Shown: positions 7,966 through 16,449 of the stretch, one piece after another
Position numbering within the stretch: position 1 is the stretch's first letter
Layout of the letters: every line of letters begins with the position of its first letter
NCBI GenBank assembly: GCA_029779535.1
Contig: JAKPAG010000049.1
Location: 1 to 64,000, forward strand
Origin: Pseudomonadota bacterium
GTDB lineage: Bacteria; Pseudomonadota; Alphaproteobacteria; Sphingomonadales; Sphingomonadaceae
Length of the DNA stretch: 64,000 nt
Reading direction: 5' to 3'
The notes under the pieces: generated by a model
Databases searched by the model: none
The model's input: only the letters and a program-made list of their open reading frames with translations
Told to the model about the DNA's origin: nothing
Position numbers and translations under genes: made by a program

Positions 7966-10317
7966 TCAGAACTTCGCGCCGATCGTGCCGCCGAAAGTCC
8001 GCGGCGGGCCATAGAAGCGCTGGATGAAGAACTGCGCGGTCGGCGTCAGCGCCGATACCCAGGTCTTGTTGGTCAGGTTCTTGCCCCAGACCATCGCGCG
8101 GAACCGGCCATCGGCGCTTTCCCAGCCGAGCGAACCGTCGAGCAGGGTGAAGTCACCCGTCTTGCCGGCCGCGTCGTTGAGCACGGTCGAGAACCAGCTG
8201 GTGCGATAGAGCATCGCCAGCCGCGCGGTGATCGCCCCGGAATCGCCCATCGGCACGGTGTATTCGCCGCTGATCTGGGTGGTCCACTTGGGGGCGCGGA
8301 CCAGCTTGAGGTTGGTGTAGTCCTGGTCGACCAGGTAGGTGCCGTTGACCAGCCTGGTCACCTTGCCGCAGGTCGAGGTCGGCGCGGTGGCATGGGTGGA
8401 CGGGCCGTCCAGATCGGTGCAGAACTTGTCGTACTTGCTGTCCAGGTAGCCGATGTTCGCGCTGATCCGGAAGTTTTCGACCGGCTTGAGCGTGGCTTCC
8501 AGTTCGATCCCCTGGGTGGTCGCCGCGCCGACGTTGACCGTGGCCGTTTCCTGGCCCGAGGCGACCGCCGGGTTGGGGATGAACACGCCGAATTCAAGCT
8601 GCTTGAACTTGGTGATGAAGCCCGTGAGGTTGAAGCGCAGCATCCCGTTCAGCAGGTCGCTCTTCAGGCCGGCTTCGAACAGTTCCGACGTGTTGTCGGC
8701 GGTCGGCCCGGCGGTGACCATGCTGGCCGAGCGCGCGCCATAGCCGCCGCCCTTGTAGCCCTGGCTCCAGGTGGCATAGACCATCACGTCGGGGTTGATC
8801 TTGTAGTCAAGCCCGGCCTTGAAGGTGGTGCGGCTGCGCGAATAGCTGTCCTTGAACGCCTTGCCCGCGGCAAAGTTGGTGTTGGCCAGGGCTTCCATGT
8901 AGTCGAGCGACTTGACCACGTCGCGCGTGTTGAAGAACGCGGGCGAGAGCAGCGTGCCGGTGGGATCGCGGAAGTAATCCTTGTCTTCCCAGCTCTGCCG
9001 CACGCCCAGCGTCACGTTCAGCTTGTCGGTCACCCCGAAGATGCCTTGCGCGAACAGTGCCTTGGCGGTGTTGTCCTGGGTGACGAAGTCCTGGCTGCCG
9101 AACTTCAGCGTCGGGGCCAGCAGCACCGGCAGGGTCGGGAAGGCCTGCGACATTTCGAAGCTTTGCTTCATGTAGTAGCCGCCGGCCACCAGGTTGAGCC
9201 GCGAGAGCGCCCCGTCCATGCCCGAAAAGTCGGTCGCCAGGCGCAGTTCCTGGCTGAACTGGCGGTGCGCCTGGACGCGGAAGGTCGGGAAGAAGAACTT
9301 TTCCGACTGGTCGAAGTCGCTGTCGTTGAAGTCGTTGGTCTTGATGTAGCCGGTGATCGAGGTGAGGTTCACCGCGCCCAGCTTGGCATTGATCGTGCCG
9401 ATCGCGCCGTACTGGTCGGTGTCGTGATGGCCGGGGAAATCGCGGCCGATGGTGAAGGCCCCGTCGTTCGGCTCCTCGAACCCGAACACCAGGTAGAGCA
9501 GCTTGGTGCGGTCCGGCGCGGCATCGCCGCCCGGCGCGCCCGAGCGGTCCTTGAGCCACCAGCCCTTGAGGTTGATCGAGAGGTTGTCAGTCGGGGTCAG
9601 CGCCAGCGTGCCGCGCAGCGACATGCGGTCCTGGAAGCCGACGCGCTTGCCGTCGAAGCGGTTCTTGAAATAGCCGTCCATGGTCTCCTTGTTCAGGACC
9701 ACGCGCAGCGCCGCCTTGTCGCGCACGATCGGCAGGTCGAGCGCGGCCTTGGCGTCCATCCGGCCATAATTGCCCACGGTCATTTCGGCATCGACGCCGA
9801 ATTCGCCCGACGGGTTCTTCGAATAGGTGGCGATCCCGCCTGCAAGCGAGTTCTTGCCGAACGAGGTGCCCTGCGGCCCGCGCAGCACTTCGACGCGTTC
9901 CATGTCGAAAGTGTCGAGCATGGTGGCGACCGGGCGGGTGACGTAAACCCCGTCGATCGACACGCCGACCGGGCTTTCCTCGGTCGATTCGATGCCCTGC
10001 GCGCCCAGTCCGCGAATGTAGATCGCGGCCGAGTTCGAGAAGGTCGCGACCGGCTGGATCGAGATGTTGGGAGTGCTGGGGGCAAGGTCGGTCAGGTCGC
10101 GCGCGGCGGTCTTGATCAGGGCCTTTTCGTCAAAGGCCGAAATCGCCTGCGGCACTTCCTGCAGCGTTTCCTTCTTGAAGCGCGCGGTCACGACGATTTC
10201 ATCGGCAGTGGCCCCGTCGGTGGCGGCATCGGCCGCCTGGGCCATGGCCGGCTGCGCCACCGCCAGAGCGGCCACCAAGGCAGCAGCGGAAATCATCGCG
10301 TGATTCATTGCCTTCAT
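7966..10317 (-). CDS. TonB-dependent outer-membrane receptor
   Basis: A 783-residue receptor with a signal peptide (MKAMNHAMISAAALVAALAVAQPAMAQAA), a TonB-box-like EIVVTARF, a plug domain with SIDGVYVTR and ERVEVLRGPQGTSFGKNSLAGGI, and a barrel that ends at an aromatic residue (GGTIGAKF). The start is the ATG behind GGAGGGAACA; an upstream in-frame ATG lies in the ribosome-binding region. It belongs to the sphingomonad class of receptors for hydrophobic or plant-derived organic substrates rather than classical siderophore receptors, judged from the plug wording and the neighbours. It is divergent from the DUF3237 gene across a 129-base shared regulatory region. Confidence 0.93.
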   Translation of the reverse strand: MKAMNHAMISAAALVAALAVAQPAMAQAADAATDGATADEIVVTARFKKETLQEVPQAISAFDEKALIKTAARDLTDLAPSTPNISIQPVATFSNSAAIYIRGLGAQGIESTEESPVGVSIDGVYVTRPVATMLDTFDMERVEVLRGPQGTSFGKNSLAGGIATYSKNPSGEFGVDAEMTVGNYGRMDAKAALDLPIVRDKAALRVVLNKETMDGYFKNRFDGKRVGFQDRMSLRGTLALTPTDNLSINLKGWWLKDRSGAPGGDAAPDRTKLLYLVFGFEEPNDGAFTIGRDFPGHHDTDQYGAIGTINAKLGAVNLTSITGYIKTNDFNDSDFDQSEKFFFPTFRVQAHRQFSQELRLATDFSGMDGALSRLNLVAGGYYMKQSFEMSQAFPTLPVLLAPTLKFGSQDFVTQDNTAKALFAQGIFGVTDKLNVTLGVRQSWEDKDYFRDPTGTLLSPAFFNTRDVVKSLDYMEALANTNFAAGKAFKDSYSRSRTTFKAGLDYKINPDVMVYATWSQGYKGGGYGARSASMVTAGPTADNTSELFEAGLKSDLLNGMLRFNLTGFITKFKQLEFGVFIPNPAVASGQETATVNVGAATTQGIELEATLKPVENFRISANIGYLDSKYDKFCTDLDGPSTHATAPTSTCGKVTRLVNGTYLVDQDYTNLKLVRAPKWTTQISGEYTVPMGDSGAITARLAMLYRTSWFSTVLNDAAGKTGDFTLLDGSLGWESADGRFRAMVWGKNLTNKTWVSALTPTAQFFIQRFYGPPRTFGGTIGAKF

Positions 10318-10377
10318 TGTTCCCTCCCACTTCAATTGATCGGTGTCGCGCAGACCCAGTCTGACTAGTCGTAATCG

Positions 10378-10415
10378 TCAATTGTGTTGATGCTTAGTAG
10401 CCTAGGTGATTTACT
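10378..10415 (+). promoter_or_regulatory. Candidate promoter of the DUF3237 gene with the TGCTTAGTA element
   Basis: TTGATG (10387-10392) and TTTACT (10410-10415) are 17 bases apart. TGCTTAGTA (10391-10399) overlaps the end of the -35 box, exactly as in the promoter at 2515-2543. TCAATTGTGTTGA (10378-10390) precedes it and resembles the palindrome at 5518-5530. A further TCAATTGA (10332-10339) lies close to the divergent receptor start. Confidence 0.4.
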
Positions 10416-10446
10416 GCTGTCCAGACCCTTCGCAGGAGATTCATCG

Positions 10447-10950
10447 ATGACCGAGCAGCCCGAAAACCCCGCACTTCAGGGCCTGCGCAGCCGGTTCCTG
10501 TGCACTGCCGAATTCGAGGTGGCGGGCGGCGTGTTCAGCATCGGCCAGTCCCCTTTCGGCGAACAGCGAATCGGCTATGTCACCGGCGGGCGGTTCTTCG
10601 GGCCGCGTCTTTCGGGGCGGATCCTGCCGGGCGGCGGCAACTGGTCGCGCGGGGGGCGGATCGCGGCGGGCGCGGTCGGCACTTTCGATGCGCGCTCGGT
10701 CTGGCAGGCCGATGACGGCGCGCTGATCCACCTGACCTATCCCGGCCGGACCCTGATCCCCGATGACGTGCGCGCCGAATTTGCCGATCCGGCCGCGCCG
10801 CCGGTCGATCCGGCGCGCTATTACCTGCGGATCGCGCCCACGTTTGAAACCGCCAGCCCGGACCTCGCCTGGCTCAACGCGGTGCTGGCGGTGGGGGTGG
10901 GCGAACGCACCGACTTTGGCGTGCGCCACCAGCTTTACGAAGTGCTTTAG
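10447..10950 (+). CDS. DUF3237 family protein
   Basis: A 167-residue protein of the DUF3237 (UPF0311) family, a beta-barrel fold of unknown activity. Family features are the repeated strand pattern with IGYVTGGRFFGPRLSGRILPGGGNW near the N-terminus, DARSVWQADDGALIHLTYPGR in the middle and a late segment TFETASPDLAWLNAVLAVGVGERTDFGVRHQLYEV. I start at the ATG behind GGAGATTCATCG. DUF3237 genes are common in actinobacterial and sphingomonad degradation clusters, but no reaction is firmly assigned. Its stop lies two bases from the stop of the convergent MarR gene. Confidence 0.85.
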   Translation: MTEQPENPALQGLRSRFLCTAEFEVAGGVFSIGQSPFGEQRIGYVTGGRFFGPRLSGRILPGGGNWSRGGRIAAGAVGTFDARSVWQADDGALIHLTYPGRTLIPDDVRAEFADPAAPPVDPARYYLRIAPTFETASPDLAWLNAVLAVGVGERTDFGVRHQLYEVL

Positions 10951-10952
10951 GC

Positions 10953-11414
10953 TCAGTCGGCCGGCTGGTCGGCCGGGTCGATCTCGGCCACCGGGCCCCA
11001 GTCGCTTTCCAGCAGGTTGACCAGTTCGCGGAACGGCTTGGCGCCCAGGCGCTGTTCCAGCACGCGGTGGATCGCCGCGGCGATATGCTGCGCATCGCGG
11101 CGCATCGCTTCGCCCTGCGGGGTCAGCACGATGATCGAGCCGCGCCCGTCAGCCGGATCGGGGCGCATTTCGAACAGGCCCTTTTCGCAGATCTGGCCGA
11201 TGGTGCGGTGCACCGCCTGGCGGGTCAGCCCCAGGCTGCGGGCGATTGCCGAAGGGCGGATCATATCCTGGATCACGTGGATCATGATCATCGATTCCGG
11301 TCGGGTCAGCGTGGGCCAGCCGCGCGCCCGCATCGAGCGCTGCAGGCCCTCGTCGAACCATTCGAACCCCTGCAACAGCGGGATGATCAGGTATCCGGAC
11401 TGCTTGCCTACCAC
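10953..11414 (-). CDS. MarR family transcriptional regulator
   Basis: A 153-residue winged-helix regulator, read from a GTG with AGGGGG ten bases upstream. It starts close to the usual MarR opening (GYLIIPLLQGFEWFDEGL). The helix-turn-helix is RPSAIARSLGLTRQAVHRTIGQICEKGLFEMRPDPADGRGSIIVLTPQGEAMRRDA, including the wing motif D-x-R. An in-frame ATG at 11504 would add 30 residues but has no good ribosome binding site. It is divergent from the TonB receptor at 11640, with -35 regions six bases apart. MarR proteins usually repress such neighbours until a phenolic or acyl-CoA ligand binds, so it is the natural candidate regulator of the 1-18 kb cluster. Confidence 0.87.
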   Translation of the reverse strand: MVGKQSGYLIIPLLQGFEWFDEGLQRSMRARGWPTLTRPESMIMIHVIQDMIRPSAIARSLGLTRQAVHRTIGQICEKGLFEMRPDPADGRGSIIVLTPQGEAMRRDAQHIAAAIHRVLEQRLGAKPFRELVNLLESDWGPVAEIDPADQPAD

Positions 11415-11548
11415 GTTGTCACGCCCCCTGGAGCTGCCACCCGGCCGCCCCGCAAGGCGCGCTGATGCCCCGTTATTCAAACCATTGCAAGGTGCGAGAC
11501 CCATGGCGCCGCGCACCGGCCGGCAGGCCCGGGGGGGCAAGCGGCGAG

Positions 11549-11576
11549 ATAATAAGCTTAGCCTACGAATGATCAA
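11549..11576 (-). promoter_or_regulatory. Candidate marR promoter
   Basis: On the minus strand TTGATC (11571-11576) and TATTAT (11549-11554) are 16 bases apart. The spacer holds GGCTAAGC, and the palindrome TAAGCTTA (11553-11560) overlaps the -10 box, a possible autoregulatory site. Confidence 0.45.
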
Positions 11577-11581
11577 ATTAC

Positions 11582-11610
11582 TTGACAATAAAATCGGCCG
11601 ACGCACAATT
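11582..11610 (+). promoter_or_regulatory. Candidate promoter of the second TonB receptor
   Basis: A consensus TTGACA (11582-11587) is followed after 17 bases by ACAATT (11605-11610), 30 bases before the receptor ATG. It is back to back with the marR promoter. Confidence 0.55.
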
Positions 11611-11639
11611 TCGACAAAACCGGATGGGAGGATTGCCTG

Positions 11640-13895
11640 ATGAATCGCAGGACCACGAGTGCTTCGCTGATTGCCCTGGCCGCCGCGCTGTGGGGCCCCG
11701 CCGCCCTGGCGCAGGACGCGCGGGAGGGTGAGCAGACCGGCAACCGGGAAATCATCGTCACGGCCCAGCGCCGCGCCGAAAGCGTGCAGGCCGTGCCGAT
11801 CACCATTGCCGCCTTCGACCAGAAGATGGTCGAAGCCAGCGGCAGCGCCGACATCACCGACCTGAACGGGATTACCCCCAACGTCATCCTGCAGACCGAA
11901 GGGCTGGTGGCCAACGTGCCGATGTTCTCGATCCGTGGGATGAGCAGCGCCGATCCCGATCCCAACGCCGATCCCAAGATCAGCACGATCGTCAATGGCG
12001 TCTACGTGCCGTTCGTCGCCAGCACCATGCTCGACCTGTTCGACATCGAACGGGTGGAAGTGTTGAAGGGGCCGCAGGGCGTGCTTTACGGCAAGAACAA
12101 CCTGGCCGGCACGATCAATATCATCACCAAGGCCCCGGCCAAGGACGCGGGCGGAGAAGTGCGGCTGACCGGCGGTTCGAACGGGCTGAAGCAGGTGCGC
12201 GCCCGGCTGGAAACCGGCGAATTCGCCAACGGCATTCTGGCTGCCAAGATTTCGGGCAGCTACAAGGATTACAACGGCTACGCCCGCAACATCCTGACCG
12301 GATCGAAGCTCGAAGCGAACGAGACCAAGGCGCTGCGCTTTGCCCTGCGGGCCAAGCCTTCGGCCAGCTTCGACAGCACCGTGGTGGCCGACTGGAACAA
12401 GGAAAACGCGATCGGCCCGGCCAACCATTCGGCCGACAACGGCACCGCCGCCTGGCTTGGCCTGCCGGTCGAGGCGCGCACCAATGTGCGGATCGCCGCC
12501 GTGCCGTTCGATCCCTATTCCCGGACCAAGTCCTATGGCGTGGCCTGGACATCGAACCTCGATGTCGGGGTGGGCACGATCACCGCGGTGCTGGGCGCGC
12601 GCCACCAGGACTACGAAACGCGCGGCGACTTTGACGGGCTGATTACCCCGGTTCCGGGCTTTGACGTGACCCGCAAGTTCAAGGGCAATTCCAAGTCCGC
12701 CGAACTGCGCTTCGTCTCGAACACCGGCGGGCTGGTTGATTACGTCATCGGCGCCTATGCCCAGGGTGACAAGTGGCGGCAGAACAACACCGTGCTGACC
12801 ACCGCGACGACCCGCACCGAATCCCAGCTGGATCAGGATTCGTCGAGCTATGCGCTGTTTGCGCTGGCCAATGTCCACCCGACCGACAAGTTCACCGTGT
12901 CGCTCGGCGGGCGCTATTCCTGGGACAAGAAGGACTACCAGATCAGCACCAAGGTCTATGCCGGCGGGGTGCTGAACACCGGTTCGTCCTTTGCCGGCAG
13001 CCTCAAGGGGGACTGGTCGAAGTTCACCCCGCGCGTGACCATGCAGTACAAGGCCAGCGACAGCGCGATGCTGTTTGCCAACTGGTCGAAGGGCTACAAG
13101 GCGGGCGGGTTCAACAGCCGCGGGACGCGACCCGAAAACGTCGGACCGTACAATCCGGAAAACGTGACTTCGTATGAAGCCGGGATCAAGACCGACCTGG
13201 CGGACCGCACCATCCGCTTCAACCTGACCGGGTTCCTCAACAAGTTCAAGGATCTGCAGGGCGGGGTGACCCGGCCCGGCGCTGTTCGCGCCGAAGCGGT
13301 GACGGTCAACGTCGCGGCGGCGGAAACCTGGGGGATTGAACTGGAAACGCTGTTCCGGCTCAGCTCGCAGTTCACCCTGTCGGCCAACGTGGGCTACCTC
13401 CATTCGCGCTACACCAGCTTCTGCGATGACGTGGACGGGGTGTTCTCGGCCAGCTCGACGGCGGCGGGGCAGTGCGGGCCGGCGGTGCCGTTCACTTTCG
13501 CGGGATCGCCCACGGTCAGCTACCTGATCCCGACCGACAACACCGGGCTGGAACTGGCCAATGCGCCGGAAATCAGCGGCAGCGTGGCGGCGGACTATAC
13601 CGCGCCGATCTCGCTGGGGGAAATCCGCTTCCACATCGATGCGCGCTACACCCCGCGCTACAACACCTGGGGCCGCAGCAACATCGCGGATTATTACCGC
13701 AAGGAAGTGGTGCTGATGAACGCCAGCCTGGGGCTGGTGGGCGAAAACGACAAGTGGTCGCTGACTGGCTACGTCAAGAACCTGACCAACCAGACCGTGA
13801 TGTCCGGCGCGGTCAGCCCGGGCGGCGGCAACCCGGTGCAGCAGTTCTTCCAGCCGCCGCGCGAAGTGGGCCTGGAAGCCTCGTTCAAGTTCTGA
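11640..13895 (+). CDS. TonB-dependent outer-membrane receptor
   Basis: A 751-residue receptor that starts at the ATG behind GGGAGGATTGCCTG. It has a signal peptide ending ALAQDAREG, a TonB box EIIVTAQRR, a plug with SIRGMSSADPDPNADPKIS, IVNGVYVPF and DIERVEVLKGPQGVLYGKNNLAGTINI, and a barrel ending EVGLEASFKF. It is similar in class to the receptor at 7966 but not a recent duplicate. Next to the MarR gene and between acyl-CoA genes, it is likely to import the substrate of the cluster. A terminator-like hairpin follows the stop. Confidence 0.93.
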   Translation: MNRRTTSASLIALAAALWGPAALAQDAREGEQTGNREIIVTAQRRAESVQAVPITIAAFDQKMVEASGSADITDLNGITPNVILQTEGLVANVPMFSIRGMSSADPDPNADPKISTIVNGVYVPFVASTMLDLFDIERVEVLKGPQGVLYGKNNLAGTINIITKAPAKDAGGEVRLTGGSNGLKQVRARLETGEFANGILAAKISGSYKDYNGYARNILTGSKLEANETKALRFALRAKPSASFDSTVVADWNKENAIGPANHSADNGTAAWLGLPVEARTNVRIAAVPFDPYSRTKSYGVAWTSNLDVGVGTITAVLGARHQDYETRGDFDGLITPVPGFDVTRKFKGNSKSAELRFVSNTGGLVDYVIGAYAQGDKWRQNNTVLTTATTRTESQLDQDSSSYALFALANVHPTDKFTVSLGGRYSWDKKDYQISTKVYAGGVLNTGSSFAGSLKGDWSKFTPRVTMQYKASDSAMLFANWSKGYKAGGFNSRGTRPENVGPYNPENVTSYEAGIKTDLADRTIRFNLTGFLNKFKDLQGGVTRPGAVRAEAVTVNVAAAETWGIELETLFRLSSQFTLSANVGYLHSRYTSFCDDVDGVFSASSTAAGQCGPAVPFTFAGSPTVSYLIPTDNTGLELANAPEISGSVAADYTAPISLGEIRFHIDARYTPRYNTWGRSNIADYYRKEVVLMNASLGLVGENDKWSLTGYVKNLTNQTVMSGAVSPGGGNPVQQFFQPPREVGLEASFKF

Positions 13896-13922
13896 GCTGA
13901 ACGCGCCTGCGGGCGAAAGGGC

Positions 13923-13953
13923 GGGGGAGCGGTCTGGGCCGGATCGCTCCCCC
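13923..13953 (+). terminator. Rho-independent-type terminator after the TonB receptor
   Basis: GGGGGAGCG and CGCTCCCCC form a perfect 9-bp stem with a 13-base loop, followed by GTCTTGTTT. It starts 28 bases after the receptor stop. Confidence 0.75.
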
Positions 13954-13993
13954 GTCTTGTTTCGGCCATGCGGTGCGGGTTAAGGGACGGGCA

Positions 13994-15133
13994 ATGCAAG
14001 CGCCCCTGTCCCGCCAGTTGCTGGTCACCGTGCTGGCGGTCCTGCCAATGCTGGCCTTCGCGCTGGCCTGCCGGCTGGCGGGGCCGCTGCCGGGGCTGGA
14101 CGCCTATTTCCCGCCCGCCCCGGCGGACGAGGCGGCTTCGCTCGCGGCGCTGCCCGGTCGCGGCGGGGATGCGCCGCTGCTCCAGCAAGGCACCCTGCCG
14201 GCCGGCGATGCCATGGCCCGCAACGCGGCGATCCCGTTCTTTGCCGGGCCGCTTCTGCCAGCCGCACCGTTCCGCTTTGCCGGCAGCGAAACCGACCGGA
14301 CGCGCGCCGCCGATTGCCTCGCGCTCGCCGCCATGGCCGAGGCCGGCCCCAGCGACGCAGGCCAGCGCGCGGTGATCCAGGTCGTGCTCAACCGGGTGCG
14401 CCATCCGGCCTTTGCCAAGACGGTCTGCGGCGTGGTGTTCGAAGGGTCGGAGCGCGCCACCGGCTGCCAGTTCAGCTTCACGTGCGATGGGTCGCTTGCC
14501 CGGCGCTACAGCGAGGCGGCCTGGGCCGCCGCGCGGGCCCGCGCGGTCGAGGCGCTGGGCGGGCGGGTCTATGCCGGGGTCGGCAATGCCACGCACTATC
14601 ACACCGACTGGGTGTTTCCGTACTGGAGCCCGCAACTGGTCAAGCTGGCGCGGGTCGAAACGCACCTGTTCTTCCGCTGGCCGGGTTACTGGGGCACGCC
14701 CCAGGCGATGCGCGTCCCCTATCGCGGCGGCGAACCCGATGTGACCGCGCCCGCGCCCGACGTCACTGTGGGGGCCGAGGCCGCACCTGGCCCGCAGCCC
14801 ACCGTCGCCCCCGGCGCACCCGCGATCAGCGGCGGCACGCTGACCATGCGCGATGCCAGCGGCAAGGCCAATTTCGTCACGCTGGATGCCGCATCCGGCC
14901 CGGCCGAGGCGCTGGCCCTGGCGCGGCGGCTGTGCGGCGGCGCCACCACCTGCCGCGTGCTCGGCTGGGCCGACCGGGCGCAGATCCCGGCGACTTTCCC
15001 GCTGCCCCCGGCGGCGCGGGCGGTGCTGCTGTTCAGCTATACCCGCGACCCGGCCGGGGCCGAGATCGCGCTCTACGATTGCCAGCGCATTGCCGGGGTC
15101 GAGCGGGACAAGTGCATCCCGCGCGCGCGGTAA
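13994..15133 (+). CDS. Cell-wall hydrolase, SleB-like catalytic domain
   Basis: A 379-residue protein with an N-terminal signal anchor (LLVTVLAVLPMLAFALACRLA). The central Hydrolase_2/SleB domain contains DCLALAAMAEA, AVIQVVLNRVRHPAFAKTVCGVVFEG, and further on CQFSFTCDGS and VGNATHYHTDWVFPYW. The Glu in AAMAEAGP corresponds to the lytic transglycosylase acid. The C-terminal 120 residues are a Pro/Ala linker and a small domain with three Cys (LCGGATTCRV, YDCQRIAGV). It should cleave peptidoglycan in the periplasm. The ATG behind AAGGGACGGGCA was preferred to the upstream GTG. It probably is a housekeeping gene unrelated to the catabolic neighbours, and its stop is 3 bases from the convergent dehydrogenase stop. 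Confidence 0.88.
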   Translation: MQAPLSRQLLVTVLAVLPMLAFALACRLAGPLPGLDAYFPPAPADEAASLAALPGRGGDAPLLQQGTLPAGDAMARNAAIPFFAGPLLPAAPFRFAGSETDRTRAADCLALAAMAEAGPSDAGQRAVIQVVLNRVRHPAFAKTVCGVVFEGSERATGCQFSFTCDGSLARRYSEAAWAAARARAVEALGGRVYAGVGNATHYHTDWVFPYWSPQLVKLARVETHLFFRWPGYWGTPQAMRVPYRGGEPDVTAPAPDVTVGAEAAPGPQPTVAPGAPAISGGTLTMRDASGKANFVTLDAASGPAEALALARRLCGGATTCRVLGWADRAQIPATFPLPPAARAVLLFSYTRDPAGAEIALYDCQRIAGVERDKCIPRAR

Positions 15134-15136
15134 GGC

Positions 15137-16399
15137 TCAGTCCGCGCTGAACCTGCCGCCTTCGCTGGCCAGTTGGCGCAGCAGCGGGGCGACCGGCAGG
15201 CCATACTGCTCCAGCCCGGCAACGATCTTGCCCAGCCCTTCGTGGTCAGCCCAGTACATGATCCCGCCGGTCCAGGCCGGCCAGCCATAGCCGTTGAGCC
15301 AGACGAGGTCGATGTCCCCGGCGCGCTGGGCGATGCCTTCCGCCAGGATCAGCGCGCCTTCGCTGACCATCGGGTAGAGCAGCCGGGCGAAGATTTCGTC
15401 CTTCGAGACTTCGCGCTGGGCCTTGCCTTCCTTCGCGGCGAAATCGGCGATGATCGCCAGCACTTCGTCCGAAGGGCTGCGCTGGCGGTTCTCGTCATAG
15501 TCGTAAAAACCCTTGCCGGTCTTCTGCCCCCAGCGCCCGGCGGCGCACAGCGCCTCGCGCACGGTGGTGACCTTCGACGGATCGCGGTGCCAGCCGATGT
15601 CTAGGCCGGCCAGGTCGCCCATCTGGAACGGGCCCATCGGGAAGCCGAAGTCGAGCAGGACCTGGTCGATCTCGAAGTACTTCGCGCCCTCCATGATCAT
15701 CAGGTTGGCCTGCTCCTGCCGTTTGGCGAGCATACGGTTGCCGATGAAGCCGTGGCACACGCCCGACACCACCGGCACCTTGCGGATCGTGCCGGCGAGC
15801 TGCATCACGGTGGCCAGCTGGCTCGCCCCGGTCTTTGCCCCGCGCACCACTTCGAGCAGCTTCATGATGTTGGCGGGCGAGAAGAAGTGCATCCCCAGCA
15901 CCGCTTCGGGCCGCCCGGTGACAGCGGCGATTTCATCGACGTTGAGATAGCTGGTGTTGCTGGCCAGGATCGCACCCGGCTTCACCGCCGCGTCCAGCCG
16001 CGCGAAGACGTCCTTCTTGACCTCCATCGATTCGTACACCGCCTCGATCACCAGGTCGCAGTCGGCCAGGTCAGCGAAGCTGAGCGAGGGGGTCAGCCGG
16101 TCCATCGCCGCCTTGGCTTCGGCCGCTTCGATCCGCCCGCGCTTGACGCTGGCTTCATAGTTGCGGCCCATCACGCCAACGCCGCGCTCCAGCGCGGCCT
16201 GTTCCTGCTCGACGATGGTCACCGCAATCCCGGCGGACAGGAAGTTCATGGCGATCCCCCCGCCCATCGTGCCCGCGCCGATCACGCCGACCTTGCGGAT
16301 CGGGATCAGCGGGGTGCCTGCGGGCAGGTCATCGATCTTCGCGCAACGCTCAAGCGCCGCGGCGATATGCGCCTGGGCGCCAGGCAGGGATTCGGACAT
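15137..16399 (-). CDS. 3-hydroxyacyl-CoA dehydrogenase (stand-alone)
   Basis: A 420-residue NAD-dependent dehydrogenase that oxidises 3-hydroxyacyl-CoA to 3-oxoacyl-CoA in beta-oxidation. The Rossmann motif is [18 protein letters not shown] near residue 33. The catalytic His and Glu lie in [19 protein letters not shown], and the conserved Asn is in CHGFIGNRM. Two 3HCDH C-terminal domains follow, the last ending [13 protein letters not shown]. The N-terminal enoyl-CoA hydratase half of FadB/FadJ is absent, so a separate hydratase is needed and none is encoded nearby. It lies 50 bases downstream of the acyl-CoA ligase at 16450, in the same orientation, probably cotranscribed. TCAATTGA lies at 16450-16457, on the ligase stop codon. 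Confidence 0.92.
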   Translation of the reverse strand: MSESLPGAQAHIAAALERCAKIDDLPAGTPLIPIRKVGVIGAGTMGGGIAMNFLSAGIAVTIVEQEQAALERGVGVMGRNYEASVKRGRIEAAEAKAAMDRLTPSLSFADLADCDLVIEAVYESMEVKKDVFARLDAAVKPGAILASNTSYLNVDEIAAVTGRPEAVLGMHFFSPANIMKLLEVVRGAKTGASQLATVMQLAGTIRKVPVVSGVCHGFIGNRMLAKRQEQANLMIMEGAKYFEIDQVLLDFGFPMGPFQMGDLAGLDIGWHRDPSKVTTVREALCAAGRWGQKTGKGFYDYDENRQRSPSDEVLAIIADFAAKEGKAQREVSKDEIFARLLYPMVSEGALILAEGIAQRAGDIDLVWLNGYGWPAWTGGIMYWADHEGLGKIVAGLEQYGLPVAPLLRQLASEGGRFSAD

Positions 16400-16449
16400 G
16401 GCTTCGCTCTCCTTCTCGCCCGCCGTTGTGGCGCGCGGTGCGGGCTAAA

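Noticed and set aside
10953..13634. 893-codon minus-strand frame over the TonB receptor at 11640
   Set aside because: Only its last 153 codons (10953-11414) look like a protein, MarR. The rest is antisense to a clear receptor gene and reads as low-complexity His/Gly/Arg-rich sequence caused by high third-position GC.
15137..16399. Full FadB-type multifunctional protein
   Set aside because: The frame begins at the NAD-binding domain; no enoyl-CoA hydratase half exists upstream.
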